Below are positions 13,400 to 27,091 of a DNA stretch of 64,000 nucleotides, in pieces; the stretch's first letter is position 1; the number at the start of each line of letters is the position of its first letter. The stretch lies in assembly GCA_963693285.1 (NCBI GenBank), contig OY848922.1:5072923-5136922 (forward strand), read 5' to 3'. The position numbers and the translations under genes were made by a program. The notes under the pieces are model-generated. The model was not told where the DNA came from. It saw only the letters and a list, made by a program, of their open reading frames with translations, and made no database searches. Origin of the DNA: Xestospongia muta. Lineage: Eukaryota > Porifera > Demospongiae > Haplosclerida > Petrosiidae.

Positions 13400-14105
13400 T
13401 ACACAGCAGAAGTATTGGTCATATAACATACTATATGCATCTACAAATATAATATGAACTGACATCATTACCAATGTTATTTAAATTGCATGAATTACTG
13501 ACTTTTATTAATCTTAATTGTCACCTATTTAGTCAAAGTAATGACGTTATGTAGATACACAGATTTTTGCAGCTGGTGTAAACTGTCAATTTCAGAATTT
13601 CTTTGGGTTTTGGTTATTTTAAGAAAGTATTACAGGGTTTCATACTATATTATAATTTAGAATTTTTGGGCATATATTATATATTGTTTGTCAAAATAAT
13701 TTTTTATTAAAATATATATAAGTCAGTGTATGCTCAAGAGTGTTCCTATTCATTGCTTTATTTACTGGGTCAGTTGTATTAGTATTTCCTATATCAGCTG
13801 TTAAAGTATAATAATGTAGTTGTCTTATGTTTTGTATGACATTTGCAGTAACTTGTATAAATAATATAATTGTACTAGTGGCTTCTAATTATAAATGAGT
13901 TAACTTTCTAATAATATGTTCTCCTTACCTTTATGTTATAATTGTATATGTACCAACACTTATTTATTATAAAGAATGCTAATTCTGTTATTTATAGTAC
14001 ATGTGTATAAGCTATATGTAAATAACCAGAAAAGGAAGAGTATGTAGTCTTGTATCACCTTTTAATTAAGATATATATATAGCAATATATATATAGCAAT
14101 ATATG

Positions 14106-14150
<45 letters not shown>

Positions 14151-15057
14151 TTGCTATATATATATATATATGTATGTATATAACATTATAACTCTTATGT
14201 TGAGGATAATACCTACAAATACATTCATTTCAGTAACTTTAACAGGTTTCCAATTACAATAAAGTGACCATATCTTAGCATACTTTTCTAACCTGTACTG
14301 AGCAAATTTGTTTGTTTTTTTCCACTGGAAAGGTCAAAACAGCACTAGTAATGAGTAAATTAAAGCATTGCATATATATTGCTTGAGTGAAGCACAAGTA
14401 ATGATGTTGGGTCTGTCTCTCCATCTTACTCCACCTCCTTCCACTCCTCCTCTCACAATACATGTCTCACTCTTCCTCTTGCTGTTTTTTTCATAGATCA
14501 CTAACTATGTCATCCATTTCAGACTCATTAAAGTCATTGTTTCGATGTTTATCATCAACCTCTAACACTTTATTATCTAGTTTATTATCACTACTACTAT
14601 CATAACATTATATACTCTCTTCCTCAGATGTAATGTCTGACCAATTTTCAAACACCTGATCAACATTCAAGTTTGTTCTATATTATAGTAATATTTCAAC
14701 ATAATATCCATATTTAAAGAAAAAAATTAAAGAAAACCTTTAACAACAAGTAAATGGTAAATTGATAGAGAAAAGCCACTTAAAATAATAGACTATTAAC
14801 AGCTGGTCACAGTATAATGGTACAGTGGTTTTTAATTAACATTCCGTCCGTCACAAATTTGTGACAGTAGATGTTTCACAAAGGTGAGCATGTCACGAAT
14901 TTGTTACAGTGGTCTTCTAAGTGATAAGATATATGAGTGTGTGAATATAAGATATTTTGTAAATACTTTCTAAGTGATGGTGCTTGTTAACTTATTAAAA
15001 AGTAATTGTTGTAGTGAGTGTGATTATTTGGAATGCACCTAGCTATTTAAAAGATGT
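13400..15057. other. Intergenic, no gene seen
   Basis: AT-rich. A minus-strand acidic frame near 14,500-14,690 (Asp/Ser/Glu-rich) could be the start of another transposase relic, but nothing follows it. A perfect 16-bp palindrome (GTCACAAATTTGTGAC) lies at 14,850-14,865. Confidence 0.35.
14070..14175. repeat. TA-rich inverted repeat / cruciform-like
   Basis: A long TA run is flanked by copies of 'atagcaatatat' on the left and its complement 'atatattgctat' on the right. The whole block can therefore fold into a large hairpin. Confidence 0.7.
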
Positions 15058-15703
15058 CTTTGTGTGAGTATTTTATCATTATTATTGCCAATCATTATCC
15101 ATTTTCAATTGCCAGATTTTATTAATCTATTATCGTATTTCAAAAACTAGTATTCCTACTTTCTTTGCCTGACTAAAGATTGATTGTACTAATGTTGAAC
15201 TTTTTAGAAGTTCTTTACTATTAAAGAAGACAATTGTATGGAGAAGTGTAAATGATGTCAAGTACTATATGTATAAATGGAGTTAGTCCCACCAATTAAA
15301 GTATAATACATATGTAGTATATAAATACTGCTATGTTCATGAGCAAGAAGTAATAATGTGGTATAATATATATGTTCACCTCATGTATGATGAACTTAGT
15401 GATATTTTCTTGTATGTCAATGAAGCCAGCTAGTCTTTCTAATTTGATATCAAATATGTAGCCAATGCATGCACTTTACTCTATAGTTATTGATATTAAT
15501 TTATTGCCATAAGAAAATATTGTTATTGAGCAAATTACCAAATTATACTAAAAATAAAGGATCAGCATTAATAAATTTTTATTATTTATGTGAATTAACA
15601 AAAGAACACACCAAATAAATGTTTGCTAAAATTTAATGAAAATAAACTTAAATCAAAAGAGTAACAATATAAAAGTTTCATAACTAAAAGGGACAAAGTT
15701 ACT
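15058..15703. repeat. 3' flank shared by genes A and B (A copy)
   Basis: Nearly identical to 34,958-35,684 in the same orientation, from 'tgtgtgagtattttatc' to the stop codon of the last exon. Similarity begins abruptly at 15,058/34,958. It is noncoding, yet about as conserved as the adjacent exon. This indicates recent duplication or gene conversion, not selection. Confidence 0.85.
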
Positions 15704-15990
15704 TTATTCATTTTTAATCGAGAGAAAATGACGTATGTTTTCAGCAACAGACAGGTCATCAACAGGAGGTAACTCTACAGCTGTTATGATGACACTCCAT
15801 TTAACTTCAGTAGGTCGTCCATCGATCCATAATTGAAGAACCTCAGACAGTCTCCGTTTATCACTGAAATAACTTTGTTGTAGGGACATCAAATCTCCAT
15901 AATCAATGTTCAATGCTTCTCCTATTTCATACCATTTATACGCAATTGGAGATAGTAAACGAAAGAGCCGTACTTTGTCTGGTTTGCTTT
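15704..15990 (-). pseudogene. Gene A last exon: Death domain 2
   Basis: Encodes about 95 residues of a Death-fold domain (start ESKPDKVRLF, end HFLSIKNE). It differs from the gene B exon only at RL versus QV in the first ten residues. Length (287 nt) and acceptor are identical. The stop codon lies inside an AATAAA motif. The exon itself is intact, although upstream lesions prevent its translation. Confidence 0.85.
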
Positions 15991-16552
15991 CTGCAAAATA
16001 ATGAATATAAATTATTATTACAAGATTATAAGACAGTACAAAAAATTAAAGTAAATATATTAAGGAATTGATTCATAAATTTTAAAAAATTAATTTTGTC
16101 TGGAGATTAAAAAGAAGCTAATTTGAGGTAAAGTTAATAAGTTAAAAGGAAGAGTTAAAAAGGAAGCATGTTTAATCCAAGAAACTTTGTTCACTTACCA
16201 ATATCTATGGAAATGTGATCTGTTGTCTCAGCCTCACTTGTTGAAATGTAACCTGTTGTGTCCACTCCACATTGTAAAATATGATCTGTGGTCTTAGCTT
16301 TAATTTCTAGTGTAGCAGTAGCTTGGTCTAAATAAGGAAAAGAACATGGACTGAATGAGTCTGTAAAACTGTTTTTAATCTGTCATTGAATCATTTTATT
16401 TGGTTGCTAAAATGGTTATAAAAGAAGTTACAAAGATATAATACATGTTATTACATAGCTTGAAAGTTAAATAAGCTACTGTGTAGGTTAGCATTATTGA
16501 GATTAACATGAAAATGTTTTCATTATTATTTCAATGCCAAAATCATTATTAC

Positions 16553-16807
16553 CATTATGAGATATTATCTCTTGCACAATACGAAGTTGACCAATGGCTT
16601 TTAGAGCTTCAATAAAATTTGCTCTGTTAGCATTTCCACTTTTTAACCATGTTACTAACATGTCTTTACGAGATGGTGCAGGTTGATAGTGATTGAGTGC
16701 TTTAATATCTTTTATTACAGCATTTTTAACACCCAGATGTATACCAAAAATTTCCCAGTCATCCACCTCTCTTACGAACTTCACAAGAGCAGAGAGGTGA
16801 CACTCAT
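16553..16807 (-). pseudogene. Gene A Death domain 1 exon
   Basis: 255 nt with intact splice sites, encoding a Death-fold domain (VDDWEIFGIHLGV, then the KDMLVTWLKSGNANR helix). A central stretch of about 30 residues is identical to gene B, while the ends differ. It is downstream of the frame breaks. Confidence 0.8.
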
Positions 16808-17809
16808 CTATTATAAAAAATCAATGTTATCTTAGTAAAGTCAATATTATCTTAGAAAATTTACTTAGTGGTCCATCTGGTAGAGTTGAGGAGACTGAAA
16901 TAACAGCTAATTCATGTTCTAAAAACAAGCAAGAGAATAATAAACCATCCATACAAATACACAATGCAGAAATGGTATCCAAAAATATATCTAGATGATT
17001 TATGTTGTTTATCACTCATTGAAATGATAGGTTAATGTTCGAATGTGTTAAAGTGATTTCATTAATTACATTACAGCTAATTTTAAGTGTAATATATATA
17101 TTACCTTTTTTGATTGGTTTCTTTGATGTTCTTTCAAGGTCTGTTAATACAAAAAATAAATCACTATACCATAGTTTACTTCTAAGCTAACCAATTAGCC
17201 AACATGTTTGTCGTTCATCAGTTAATCTTAAGGTGGGAGCTCCTTTTCAATGCTGCACCTTATGACTGGAGGATCCTTATCCATTGACAGAACACCCGGA
17301 TGTAACTTGTTATCGTGAACACTTGAAATGTGCTTTTGTTGGCAAGGTACAGTAACTTGAGCAATAATGGCATCTTTATCATAAGCCAATATGTCAGCAC
17401 AGGTTGATATAGCTTTACAAATGATATTACGAAGTTGAAAGCAATTTTCACTTAGGCCATTATAATAGACCTCTAGCCAATAGAATCGATCAACTAGTAG
17501 TACTGATCCAAACAGATCTTCAGAATAAAGTAAAACAGCATAACGAAGCTGTCTTGGGAAAGTAGGTGATCGACTATCAATAAAAAATTGCGGCTTATCT
17601 TGTCTGGAAACAATGGCAACCACTAAAGCTGTAAATATGCCCTAAAAATTTTAAAGTATTATTATAAGCTTGATGAATGTTGTTTTATTTGATTTATATA
17701 AACTATAAAAGAGATATATACATTAATGAAAATAATAAAGCATACATAGTATAATACAGCAGTAATAATTACTTATATACTTATAATTCTATTGCATACA
17801 TGTACATAT

Positions 17810-19660
17810 CTCACCTGAGGGACTATTTTTGTTTCAAAAGCAACTATCATTGGATCACAAGTTGCTTTAAAAACTGCAATGTGCTTGTCTGTCATCTGAT
17901 GTGGTGGTAGAACAACTGGCATGAAATATTTCTGTGGAAGTTCAGCTGAGAAAATAGGAGCAATAGTACAAAGATATTGAAGTAATTTAAGAAACTTCTC
18001 CTCAGAAAATAATGGAGGCAAAAGAGGTAGGCAAAGCTTATTTACTAAACAGGCATCAAAAATGCCATCTTCACGAAATATGTGTTGAGTTTCTAACTGC
18101 AAAAAATGTCCCTTTGGTAAAATATTTTTAAAGTAATCAACAAACGAAACTCGTATTAGAGCTGAAAGCATATCTAGGAGATACTGAGGATTAGTAAAAA
18201 TTATATTAGGCAAAACTGCTGGGAAATGAAGAAACAACGCCATTGAGTGTAAATACGTAACTGACTTTAGCACATCATCTCTATTCATGCTAAAATTAAA
18301 TCCTATAGCACAACAAGACTCCAAAGAGATCATTCCATGATCATTTTGTGAAGCCTCCTCTTTTACACGTAATTCAAACATATACCAACATACTGGTATA
18401 GGTATAGGGACAGCAACAACGTTTTGAAAAGCCATAATACGTTCGCGAATAGAAGAGGATATCTTCTCACGATTTAACCTGCAAAGATTATCTACTGGAA
18501 ATATCACCTCTTCTGTTGATTCGTTATAAAAAATGAGGCAATCACGAAATTCATTCAATGAAGCTAGTATTTGGGCATTCTTTTTGGGTAGAGATTCGAT
18601 AAGTGGCCAAAATTTTGTTTTGTCGTAGTAAGTGCCGATAATCATAAAGTGGTCGCAAAATTAGGCTCTGATTGCCATCTACAACAGCCATGCTCTTAGC
18701 AGCAGCTACTGAACGTACAAAATGCTCTATAAGCTGAATGTTTGTCATTTGTAACTCACTAGGTTGATTGAGTAATTTACCATTTTGTGAGTAAAAAAAC
18801 TTAGGCTTATCAGATAAATTTTGTTTTAAATTCGTGCAAATTATGTTGATTGTGTTGCCACGAATAAATGCTCGCGATACGTCAGCAAATTGTGGTTGGC
18901 CCCCACTATCAAGAATATTTATCCAAGTGGCTTTATGAAGGTTTTCTGAAATCCCTCGCTCTACAAGAACATCGACCATTTCATCAGTGTAGCTGTCAGG
19001 ATCAGTTAATAACGTGCTTTGATGTGACAGTGTTATAGGACTGGCAGTATTATCAGATGGCAAAGATGCCGTATTTAACATTGGATGAGCCACAGTAGAA
19101 ATTTTAGTAGTTTCCACAAATGACTTAGCATCAACATCAGAAGATAATGATATAGTTTTTCAAGGCATAATAGTTGAACTATTACAGATAGGACAAACGT
19201 CTGCAGTATCAACAGATGAGCTATAACCTTCTTTAACATCAGAAGAGCTATTACTTCCTTCAAATGGTTTGAGCTGCTTGGATGAATTTCCAGTGACATA
19301 ACTAGTCAATTGTGATGGCAAGCTGGTAGATGTTGCTGCATTTTCTAAAGTAGGATCATTTAATTCATGTAACAGTTGTTCAATAGAACGAATAGAATCA
19401 GATAACATCTTCAATAGGTCACGTCTAGTAACTCTATCCCAGATTTTTCCTTTTTTCTTATCAGCTACTCTCTCAATAGCACGAACAGGTCTTGTTGCTA
19501 ATGCTGTACTATGATGAACTCTTGGTGCAGGCCAGTTGAGGAGTAATGATTTAAATAAATGTTTTACCAACGCAAGGTGGTCCCATAAGAACAAGTCTCA
19601 TGTTTCTGAGATAGACTTTGCCTTTATAGAGACCTTTTTTGAAGAGTTTTCTTAGTCTTA
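17810..19660 (-). pseudogene. Gene A ROC-like GTPase/COR exon with three lesions
   Basis: Walker A (GPPCVGKT) is intact at about 19,570-19,595, but a single extra base follows at once and shifts the frame. The G3-like DSGGQPQF motif (about 18,890-18,915) and the COR-like stretch (17,815-18,640) are readable in other frames. An in-frame TGA lies at 19,160-19,162, between the Walker A region and G3. Similarity to gene B is moderate here, much lower than in the Death-domain exons. Confidence 0.8.
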
Positions 19661-19730
19661 TATAAAAAAATTGTAATTGCAATAATAAAATTAGAATATT
19701 ATATATTATCAAATGCAAGGTAATATTAAG

Positions 19731-19732
<2 letters not shown>

Positions 19733-19767
<35 letters not shown>

Positions 19768-19780
19768 ATATATATATATT
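19733..19780. repeat. (TA)n microsatellite
   Basis: TA run with a TATG interruption, inside the gene A intron between the half-ankyrin and ROC exons. Confidence 0.9.
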
Positions 19781-20248
19781 TATAATCAAACTTACTTTCA
19801 TCAGTGAAAGTACGTGTAGTTCCTGCATTTGCTAAGTCAAGTGGTGTCTTACCATCCTGAATAATAAAAAATAGAATATTAATAGATAATAGAATTATAC
19901 AAAAAGAATTTTAAAAATGATAATAAACGTAAGCAATTTAACATTACTCCTTGTTTTACATATTTATTGATGAGCTTATATTGTGTGATATATTATTACT
20001 ATGTGTGTTGTTTTAATTAATTTATTAAACAATGTTAGCAAGAAATGTAACTACACTATGAATAATAATAATAATAAAAATAATTATCAATACAAAATGA
20101 ATGTCGGAGACTTAGTATATTTTTATAAGATAGTTTATTAGCTCATGTTCACAAATCAAACTGGTCATTGTCTAAGGAATTATATTCATAGGTTGGTAAT
20201 TGTATTGGGAAATACATTAGAGTAAAATTATACAACAATCTATCATAC

Positions 20249-23200
20249 CTTATTGACAGCATCAATATCAGCACCACTTCTAGCTAATAATGTGATGATC
20301 TCTACGTGATTTTTGGAGGCTGCAAAATGTAATGCAGTCCAGCCATCCTAAAACAAACATGCGGTATATGAACAATGCACATTATACAATAACAGCAAAT
20401 ATATCATTTTCCTACCCAGTATACTGGTAAGACATAATACTATCATGCTTTTAATGATATCATATTTGCAGCATTCTAAATATGCCATGAGGTTTTTGTG
20501 ATGATACATTCTTATACAACTATATTCCTATATATTTTGTACTCTACAAGGTAATTTGTACATCATAATAGTACACTGCGATATAATTGTTAAAAGATCA
20601 TTATAATGTAAATATTGTGAATTGAAAACAGTAACTTAATAAAATTAATTGTGCACAATCAGAAAGTAAAAGAAGACAAGTCACAAGTACAATGTAAAAA
20701 CCTTTGGACCTGTATAGTGTTACCATTATATTTTAAATATTTGACAGGTATAACTATAATATTGATGATCACTCTTGTTCAATTAAATATATTCATCACT
20801 CTCATATGACTAGCTGAAGTGTTTCCTATAATTTAGACATTTATTAATTCATCATTTTAAGTGTAAAAGATGTTAAGATCAATACTATGTCCTGTAGCTG
20901 ACATAGAATTTTATTCTAATGAGAAATTTGATAAACTTAAATAATTTCAAAAGCAATAGATCTAATTATTTTATTTCACCTAGTCTCCAAAGCAGCCACA
21001 TGTACAGATCAAACTGTATTTCCTGGAATTTATAGACAATCTGAAAATGTTCTACAGTTATTCTACTTTCTATGTAATTAATTGAGCACATGTTGAGCTT
21101 TCTGTTAACATGCCCAAGACAAATAGATACTTAAAAAATCAAATTACATATTAAAAAGCTCCTTATCACCTGAATTGTTTCAGAAGACTTAGGAGGCCAT
21201 TAAAACTTATTCAGATTGCTATTTTTATGAAGTCTATTCTATCATTTAAATTACTTACAATGAGAGACTCTTTGAAAGAAAACATTAACTTACAAAAAAT
21301 AAAACATAAACAAATACCAATAAAAATTATTACTCAGCTCTTTAAATCTTCTAAGTAATGACAATATTAATACATTAGCTAATTAGTAAGCTGGAGTTGA
21401 AATTTAAATGTATATTCTACACATTCATTATCATGATAGATCTCACAAATGTTTGTTAATAGTTGAATGATTTATTTTATTGCACAATCTTTTACAGCAA
21501 TGTTGTCAAGTAATGATGTAGTACAATGCATATTTAGTAATTGCGTGTGTGTAGCATAATTATATTGTGTGGTAGAGTCAGTGAGAAAAAGTCATTAAAG
21601 GTTTAGCACATTATTACTATGTGTGTTGTTATAATTAATTATTTATACAATGTTAGCAAGAATTGTAGCTAAAATGTAAATAACAATCAATAGATTTTCA
21701 ATAGATAATGAATGTTTGAGTCTTACTATACTCGTACAAGAGACTTTATTAGCTTGATTACACAAATGAATGTCTTCTTGGTGTAAGAAGTTATACTCAT
21801 TGGTTGTTATTTGTGTTGGGAATAACATTTATTTACTATCATACAATAATCTATGATACCTTATTGACAGCAGTAATATCAGCACCATTGCTATTTAATA
21901 CTTTGATGATTTCTGGATGACTATTAAAGGTTGCAAAATGTAGTGCAGTCCAACCATACTGTAGCAATAAAACAATAACCAGAACATGAATAATACACAC
22001 TATACCATATCACTATTTAGATCACTGTTCAATTCTAAATACTGGTCACATACTGTTGTTCTAATGACTTCATAGTTATAGATATCCACCTTGAAAGTTT
22101 CTAGACGGTACATTCCTACACCTTTATATTCCCATATGTACAACCACTATATAACATACTTTATATGGTACTTTTATGTAACAATACACTGCAGAAAAAT
22201 TACTAGAGTATTATGGAAATTCTCATAATAGTTAGAGGGCACTTAACAAACTAATGTGTCTGCACACTGTGAATAATGTATGTGATTTGGTAACAAAAAT
22301 GCAACAGTTACTGATTATATTCTAGCAATCATTTAATCTTAAGCAGGAGCAACACATTATATTTTATGAAAGCTATTATTGTGAATAACATCATCCTATA
22401 TACAAATGATAGTTGGCTTCAATAAGAGGTGAGCCTAAAGTAATCTCATTGAAAATGACATTAGTAAGCCAAAAAGATAATTAACTATAAAAAACCAGAA
22501 ACTAAAACAAGACAAGTCACAAGTACAATTTGTATATTAACGCATAACCTGTATAATGTTGCCATATCATAATTTGAATCTCTCACAAATATAGCTTTGA
22601 TGATCAATGTTATTCAATTAAATTTTATTATCCTTCTTCTCTTCTACTGTACTGTACTGTGACCTTTACTGTACATATTCACACACATACATATAAATGT
22701 GTGTATGATCTTTACTACACACACACACACATATATAATGTTTATCCTGCTTTATTTCTAATTTAATTTAGCATGCATATATTGGATAGATCAATTACAT
22801 TTTTTTAACAGAGAACTATCCTTTTCGCATTTTTAATTACATTAAACAAGATGACTTCATTCATGGTATTACAATCTGTTAGATCATATTTCACAGCATC
22901 TCATTTAATCCAACTTACATTATTAATAGCATTAATATTAGCATGATGTCTAAGGAGCACTTCTGTAATTTCTTTAAAACCATCTTGAGATGAAACATGT
23001 AGTGCTGTCTTACCAAACTATAGTGATATAAAAATATATAACAATAACATCAATTTAGTGCAATGAATAATAGTTTTAGGTTTGTCAAACACAACTAATT
23101 ATACTTTTTAGGTAATGTTCTGGTTAAATACTTTACAATATATATATAAAGGTAAAGCTATCTCCTTTAATTTCAAAAATTACAATACATCTTAGAAAAC

Positions 23201-25946
23201 TTAGAACATGTCTGTTATAATTGTTTACCACATGTTGCAATAAGTTTAGTAAGTGTTTGTTACTTAACTAAAAACGAAGCTAAAGTAAAATAATATTTAG
23301 ACAGCTCACTATATTTAAACACTGACTTAAATGAACACAAGTAGAGCCTCCAAGTCAACTTAAGCAAGACAAGTTGATTAAATTTTACTATCATAACCTA
23401 GTCTTATACTGTAGAATGTAATTTACTAGTTAATGAAGCTATAATCATTTAATAGATACAAACTACAATAAAAAGAACAGAATATACATAGAGACAAACA
23501 TTAGGTGTTAATTTTAAAAATTATGTTACTATATTTAACATTATGAACAAGTTCATGCATATAACATGTAAATGTACTAGATATACTGATCAATGTAGGA
23601 CTGGGTATGCTCATCTTTTTTTATTAAAACGATTTTATATAATATAATATTATTTAGGATATGAAAAAAGAATGATGACTTTATTAAAATGGAAGAAACA
23701 TTTAATATTTTTCTCATGTTCAGTGATTATTATGGATATGAAGTTATATGCATAAACTTGAATCAACACTCAAAATAAGAGAAAAAAGCTTTTTCTGAAT
23801 TTAAAGTTACTGTAAAAGCAATAAAGTAAATCTGTGATAATGCTGTTACTATTTCATGATATGCAAAAATAACTAGAGTCAATAAATAAGTATTGATCAA
23901 CATTATTGGTAGTTTAATACATTGTTATATCTTGTTGACGGTGTCCTTAATTTACTATTGTATCAGAGTACCATTTAAATATTGTACATTAGTGGTTATC
24001 AGTATATTCAATGTAACACTAATGACAAACAAAATCAAATTATAATATCATTATATATAATCAAAATATATTATTGTGTGACTTGGGCAGAGAGACAAAA
24101 GTACATATATAATATTGATGCCAATTTTATGACAAATAAACACTATTCTCTTAATATTGTGGTTATTATATAGGGATATCAATACTGCAACTCTTACCTT
24201 TGGCTTGTTTGAGATATTTTTCTTACTATTTCTATTTCATATTTTTTTTACAAATTTAAATTTTAAAAGTAATCTATTGTTGTTATAATGTTTAAAACAA
24301 TAATATTTCACAAACTGTTACAGTAGAATTGCTCTTAAATGACACTATATATTTAAAAAAGACATATTATTTTAGTATGTTAATATTATCCTTATATTGA
24401 GAACACCTTTAAAATCTGGATACAATGTTGTAAACTGCTATTATAGAGACTTCACACTGCATATAATACAGTGTGAACGGTGATTAAACTGATCTACACC
24501 AACAATTAAATTAACAGACCTCCTCCTGGCACATATAGTATGCCATGCGTTTTGATGATTATTATTTTGGACCATGTTCTATATTTGTAGATCCACTCAC
24601 TTCATTTTAATACATTGTTATATGAGAATTTCAAGAGCAAATAATGAAACAAAACCACATCCTTTAACAGTCAACACATATAACAACCATTAATTCCATT
24701 ATTATGAAAACACCTGTGTTAAAATGATAGATATGATTGCATTGTTCAAGGCTTCTCTCTAGATTGCTCTTAATTTTTATGTTATTTAATAAATTTTTTG
24801 TCTTCCACTGACACTGTTGCTAATTATGTAGTCCTTGTACCAGTAGTCAGTATTTCACTGTGGTTTCAATATCATTCCAACAAATTTTTGTTCAGGAGCA
24901 CATAAAACATTTAATGGGCATATATAATAATAACATGATATAGGACATCTGTATAGGAGTGTTACTATAGAGCATTCACTATTTACTACTAATTGTGTCA
25001 TGTAGATAAGCTCTTCTTGTAGTGTGAAATCTTCAAAAGCTTTAGTTTGTTCAAGAGAAGAAGAGCCACCCAGATATGTGAATACTTTACTATTCAAACT
25101 CTTTACACATAGCAACAGACCCAATCTATATATTCAACTTAAAAATGTGTTATGTATATGCAAAAATGGTGTTCTAGTGCTACAAAGCTGTAGCAAGCCA
25201 TGATTAAAAATACTATAATGTATATTGAAGGTAAATAAGTGATAAAATTTCACACACACACTACATTTAATGTATTTCACGCTGAGTTTTAAATATGTAG
25301 AATTCTTCTTAACTATGAATAGACCCTAACTGTACTACTTTATTTGGTTTTAAAAAGGATTGATTGTAATATTAATGGAGTGTTTATAATTACTTAGATA
25401 GTATGAATGACAAAAGATACCACTCATACTGACTGACATATGGACTTTTAATGATCACTTTATAAATATTGTTAAACAATCAAGTACAGCCTCTTACCAA
25501 TAGAGTAATTTATTTATAATATATATTGTGTTCATTCACTCACAAATCATATCATGGAAATAGTAGTACGGCCTATATAAGAATGTAGGAATATCATGAT
25601 GTTCTATCTTCTTTTAACACTATCTTGAATTTTACTCGCTTTTTTAAAAATGTTTAACTTGCTTGTATGATAGTACACGTGCATATAATCCTCTCATTTG
25701 GTTATGTATATCTACATGTAGTCATAATATGACTAGGAAGACTCACAGATCAATTTTTAAGTAAATAATTATGATGATTTGATAATGACAAGAACTTTAA
25801 ACATAAGACAATATCATCTCTGAATAGTATTATATTGTGACACATTTATGTACCTCATCTTGAGCATTGACATTTGCTCCTTCTTGTAAGGCTCGTTTCA
25901 CTTCATCTAATCGTCCACTTCTAGCAGAGTTAATCAGTAACTGATC
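20249..25946 (-). pseudogene. Gene A ankyrin exon block
   Basis: Three exons of exactly 99 nt each encode one 33-residue ankyrin repeat in phase 0: 20,249-20,347 (DGWTALHFAASKN), 21,860-21,958 (YGWTALHFATFNS) and 22,919-23,017 (FGKTALHVSSQDG). The first exon seen (25,854-25,946, 93 nt) encodes DQLLINSARSGRLDEVK and looks like the N-terminal cap repeat. A half repeat (19,796-19,856) ends the array. Introns of 1-3 kb hold no other recognised feature. All these exons are intact, so the frame breaks only in the GTPase exon and later. Confidence 0.8.
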
Positions 25947-26414
25947 CTAATAAAGATTAGTTAATAAATGTACATTATACACATAAACAAGATTATATAC
26001 AACATATTTATAATATAGTAGTTATAATATTATAGAACACATTATATAACAAGAGTACAGTAACTACTAATATAGTACATTGTACTAAGTATATGGATAT
26101 GACCAATATACAAACTAAGAAGTCAAGTACATACAATTCAAACCTACATATCATTTAAGTGCTAAACATTATATAGTCAATAATATTTTGGACAATTTAT
26201 ATGTCCTGTTGAATTAAATCTTTTTATCACTTAGTTAACTTAATATTCCATCTAATAATTTTTTTTCTTTGATCATACATCTTTTGTCTATGTTTGAAAT
26301 TGAGTTTTTTATGTGATTTTATATATAAATCATGATAATCATGAACATAATTGACCTTAATTTTATGTATTATGTAACTTTACATTATGTCTAAAAGCTG
26401 ATCATTAGTATATA

Positions 26415-26490
<76 letters not shown>

Positions 26491-27091
26491 GTATGTATGC
26501 ATGTATGTATAATATGTATATATGCGTGTGTGTATTAATTTATATGAATATATAAAATAAACATAAGTGTTTTTACAATTGTCTATTTTTGCTGATAACT
26601 CCATGTTTATGATATGCATAAACAATTATAACAGGCATAAGCAATAGAATATTTTTGCAGCCAAATTTAGGACATGCCTACTTCCTTTGCAAAATAAAAT
26701 GCATCCAGTTTTGTACATTTCCATTTCTATCTTACACATCACAGTAATGATGTTCATGTAAGTACTTCTTACATCCTCAATAATGCACTAAAATTCAGCG
26801 TGGTTTACGTGAAAACAGAAATGTAGCAACTTTCTACAAATATTGTAATAATAGTTACGTTATACTGTGATACATTTAGCAATTTCTTACAGAATAATAC
26901 ATTGTTAAAATAGATTGGTTGTATTAATTGTGTAATAGTCACTTGAATTGTATGCATTAATAAAATAAGAACATAGTTAACTACTTACCACTATAAAAAC
27001 TGATTCATTGACTTAACTAATATATTTTAATTAAGGTTACATTAAATTATTTGATAAAAACTAAATTAAAGATCATATTGTTTACATACTA
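25947..27091. other. Upstream of gene A, no exon seen
   Basis: AT-rich. No coiled-coil or N-terminal exon like those of gene B was recognised, although the acceptor of the 25,854 exon implies at least one further upstream exon. Confidence 0.35.
26419..26485. repeat. (TA)n microsatellite
   Basis: Long pure TA run flanked by TATG/CATG-type imperfect repeats. Confidence 0.95.

Larger units (their letters stand above)
15704..25946 (-). pseudogene. Gene A: ankyrin-ROC-COR-Death-Death paralogue, broken
   Basis: Same exon plan as gene B. From the C-terminus: Death domain 2 15,704-15,990; linker 16,199-16,327; Death domain 1 16,553-16,807; small exons 16,865-16,918 and 17,105-17,140; COR-end exon 17,192-17,641; ROC/COR exon about 17,810-19,660; half ankyrin 19,796-19,856; ankyrin exons 20,249-20,347, 21,860-21,958, 22,919-23,017 and 25,854-25,946. 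Splice sites are preserved. Four lesions were found by comparison with gene B: a 1-base gain just after Walker A (about 19,566), an in-frame TGA (19,160-19,162), a 7-base gain (about 18,645-18,660) and a 1-base loss (about 17,231) leading to a stop before the Death domains. The junction of the half-ankyrin exon with the ROC exon is also out of phase. No coiled-coil or N-terminal exons were found upstream. Sequencing error could explain some lesions but is unlikely to explain all. Confidence 0.85.

Noticed and set aside
14850..14907. Palindrome GTCACAAATTTGTGAC and a near copy
   Set aside because: Considered as a terminal repeat of the piggyBac-like elements, but no matching end or TTAA arrangement was found on the other side.
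24855..25124. 89-codon minus-strand frame between gene A ankyrin exons
   Set aside because: No splice sites and no similarity. It is probably a chance frame in an intron.
26380..26625. Tyr-Ile-rich frame
   Set aside because: Translation of a TA microsatellite.
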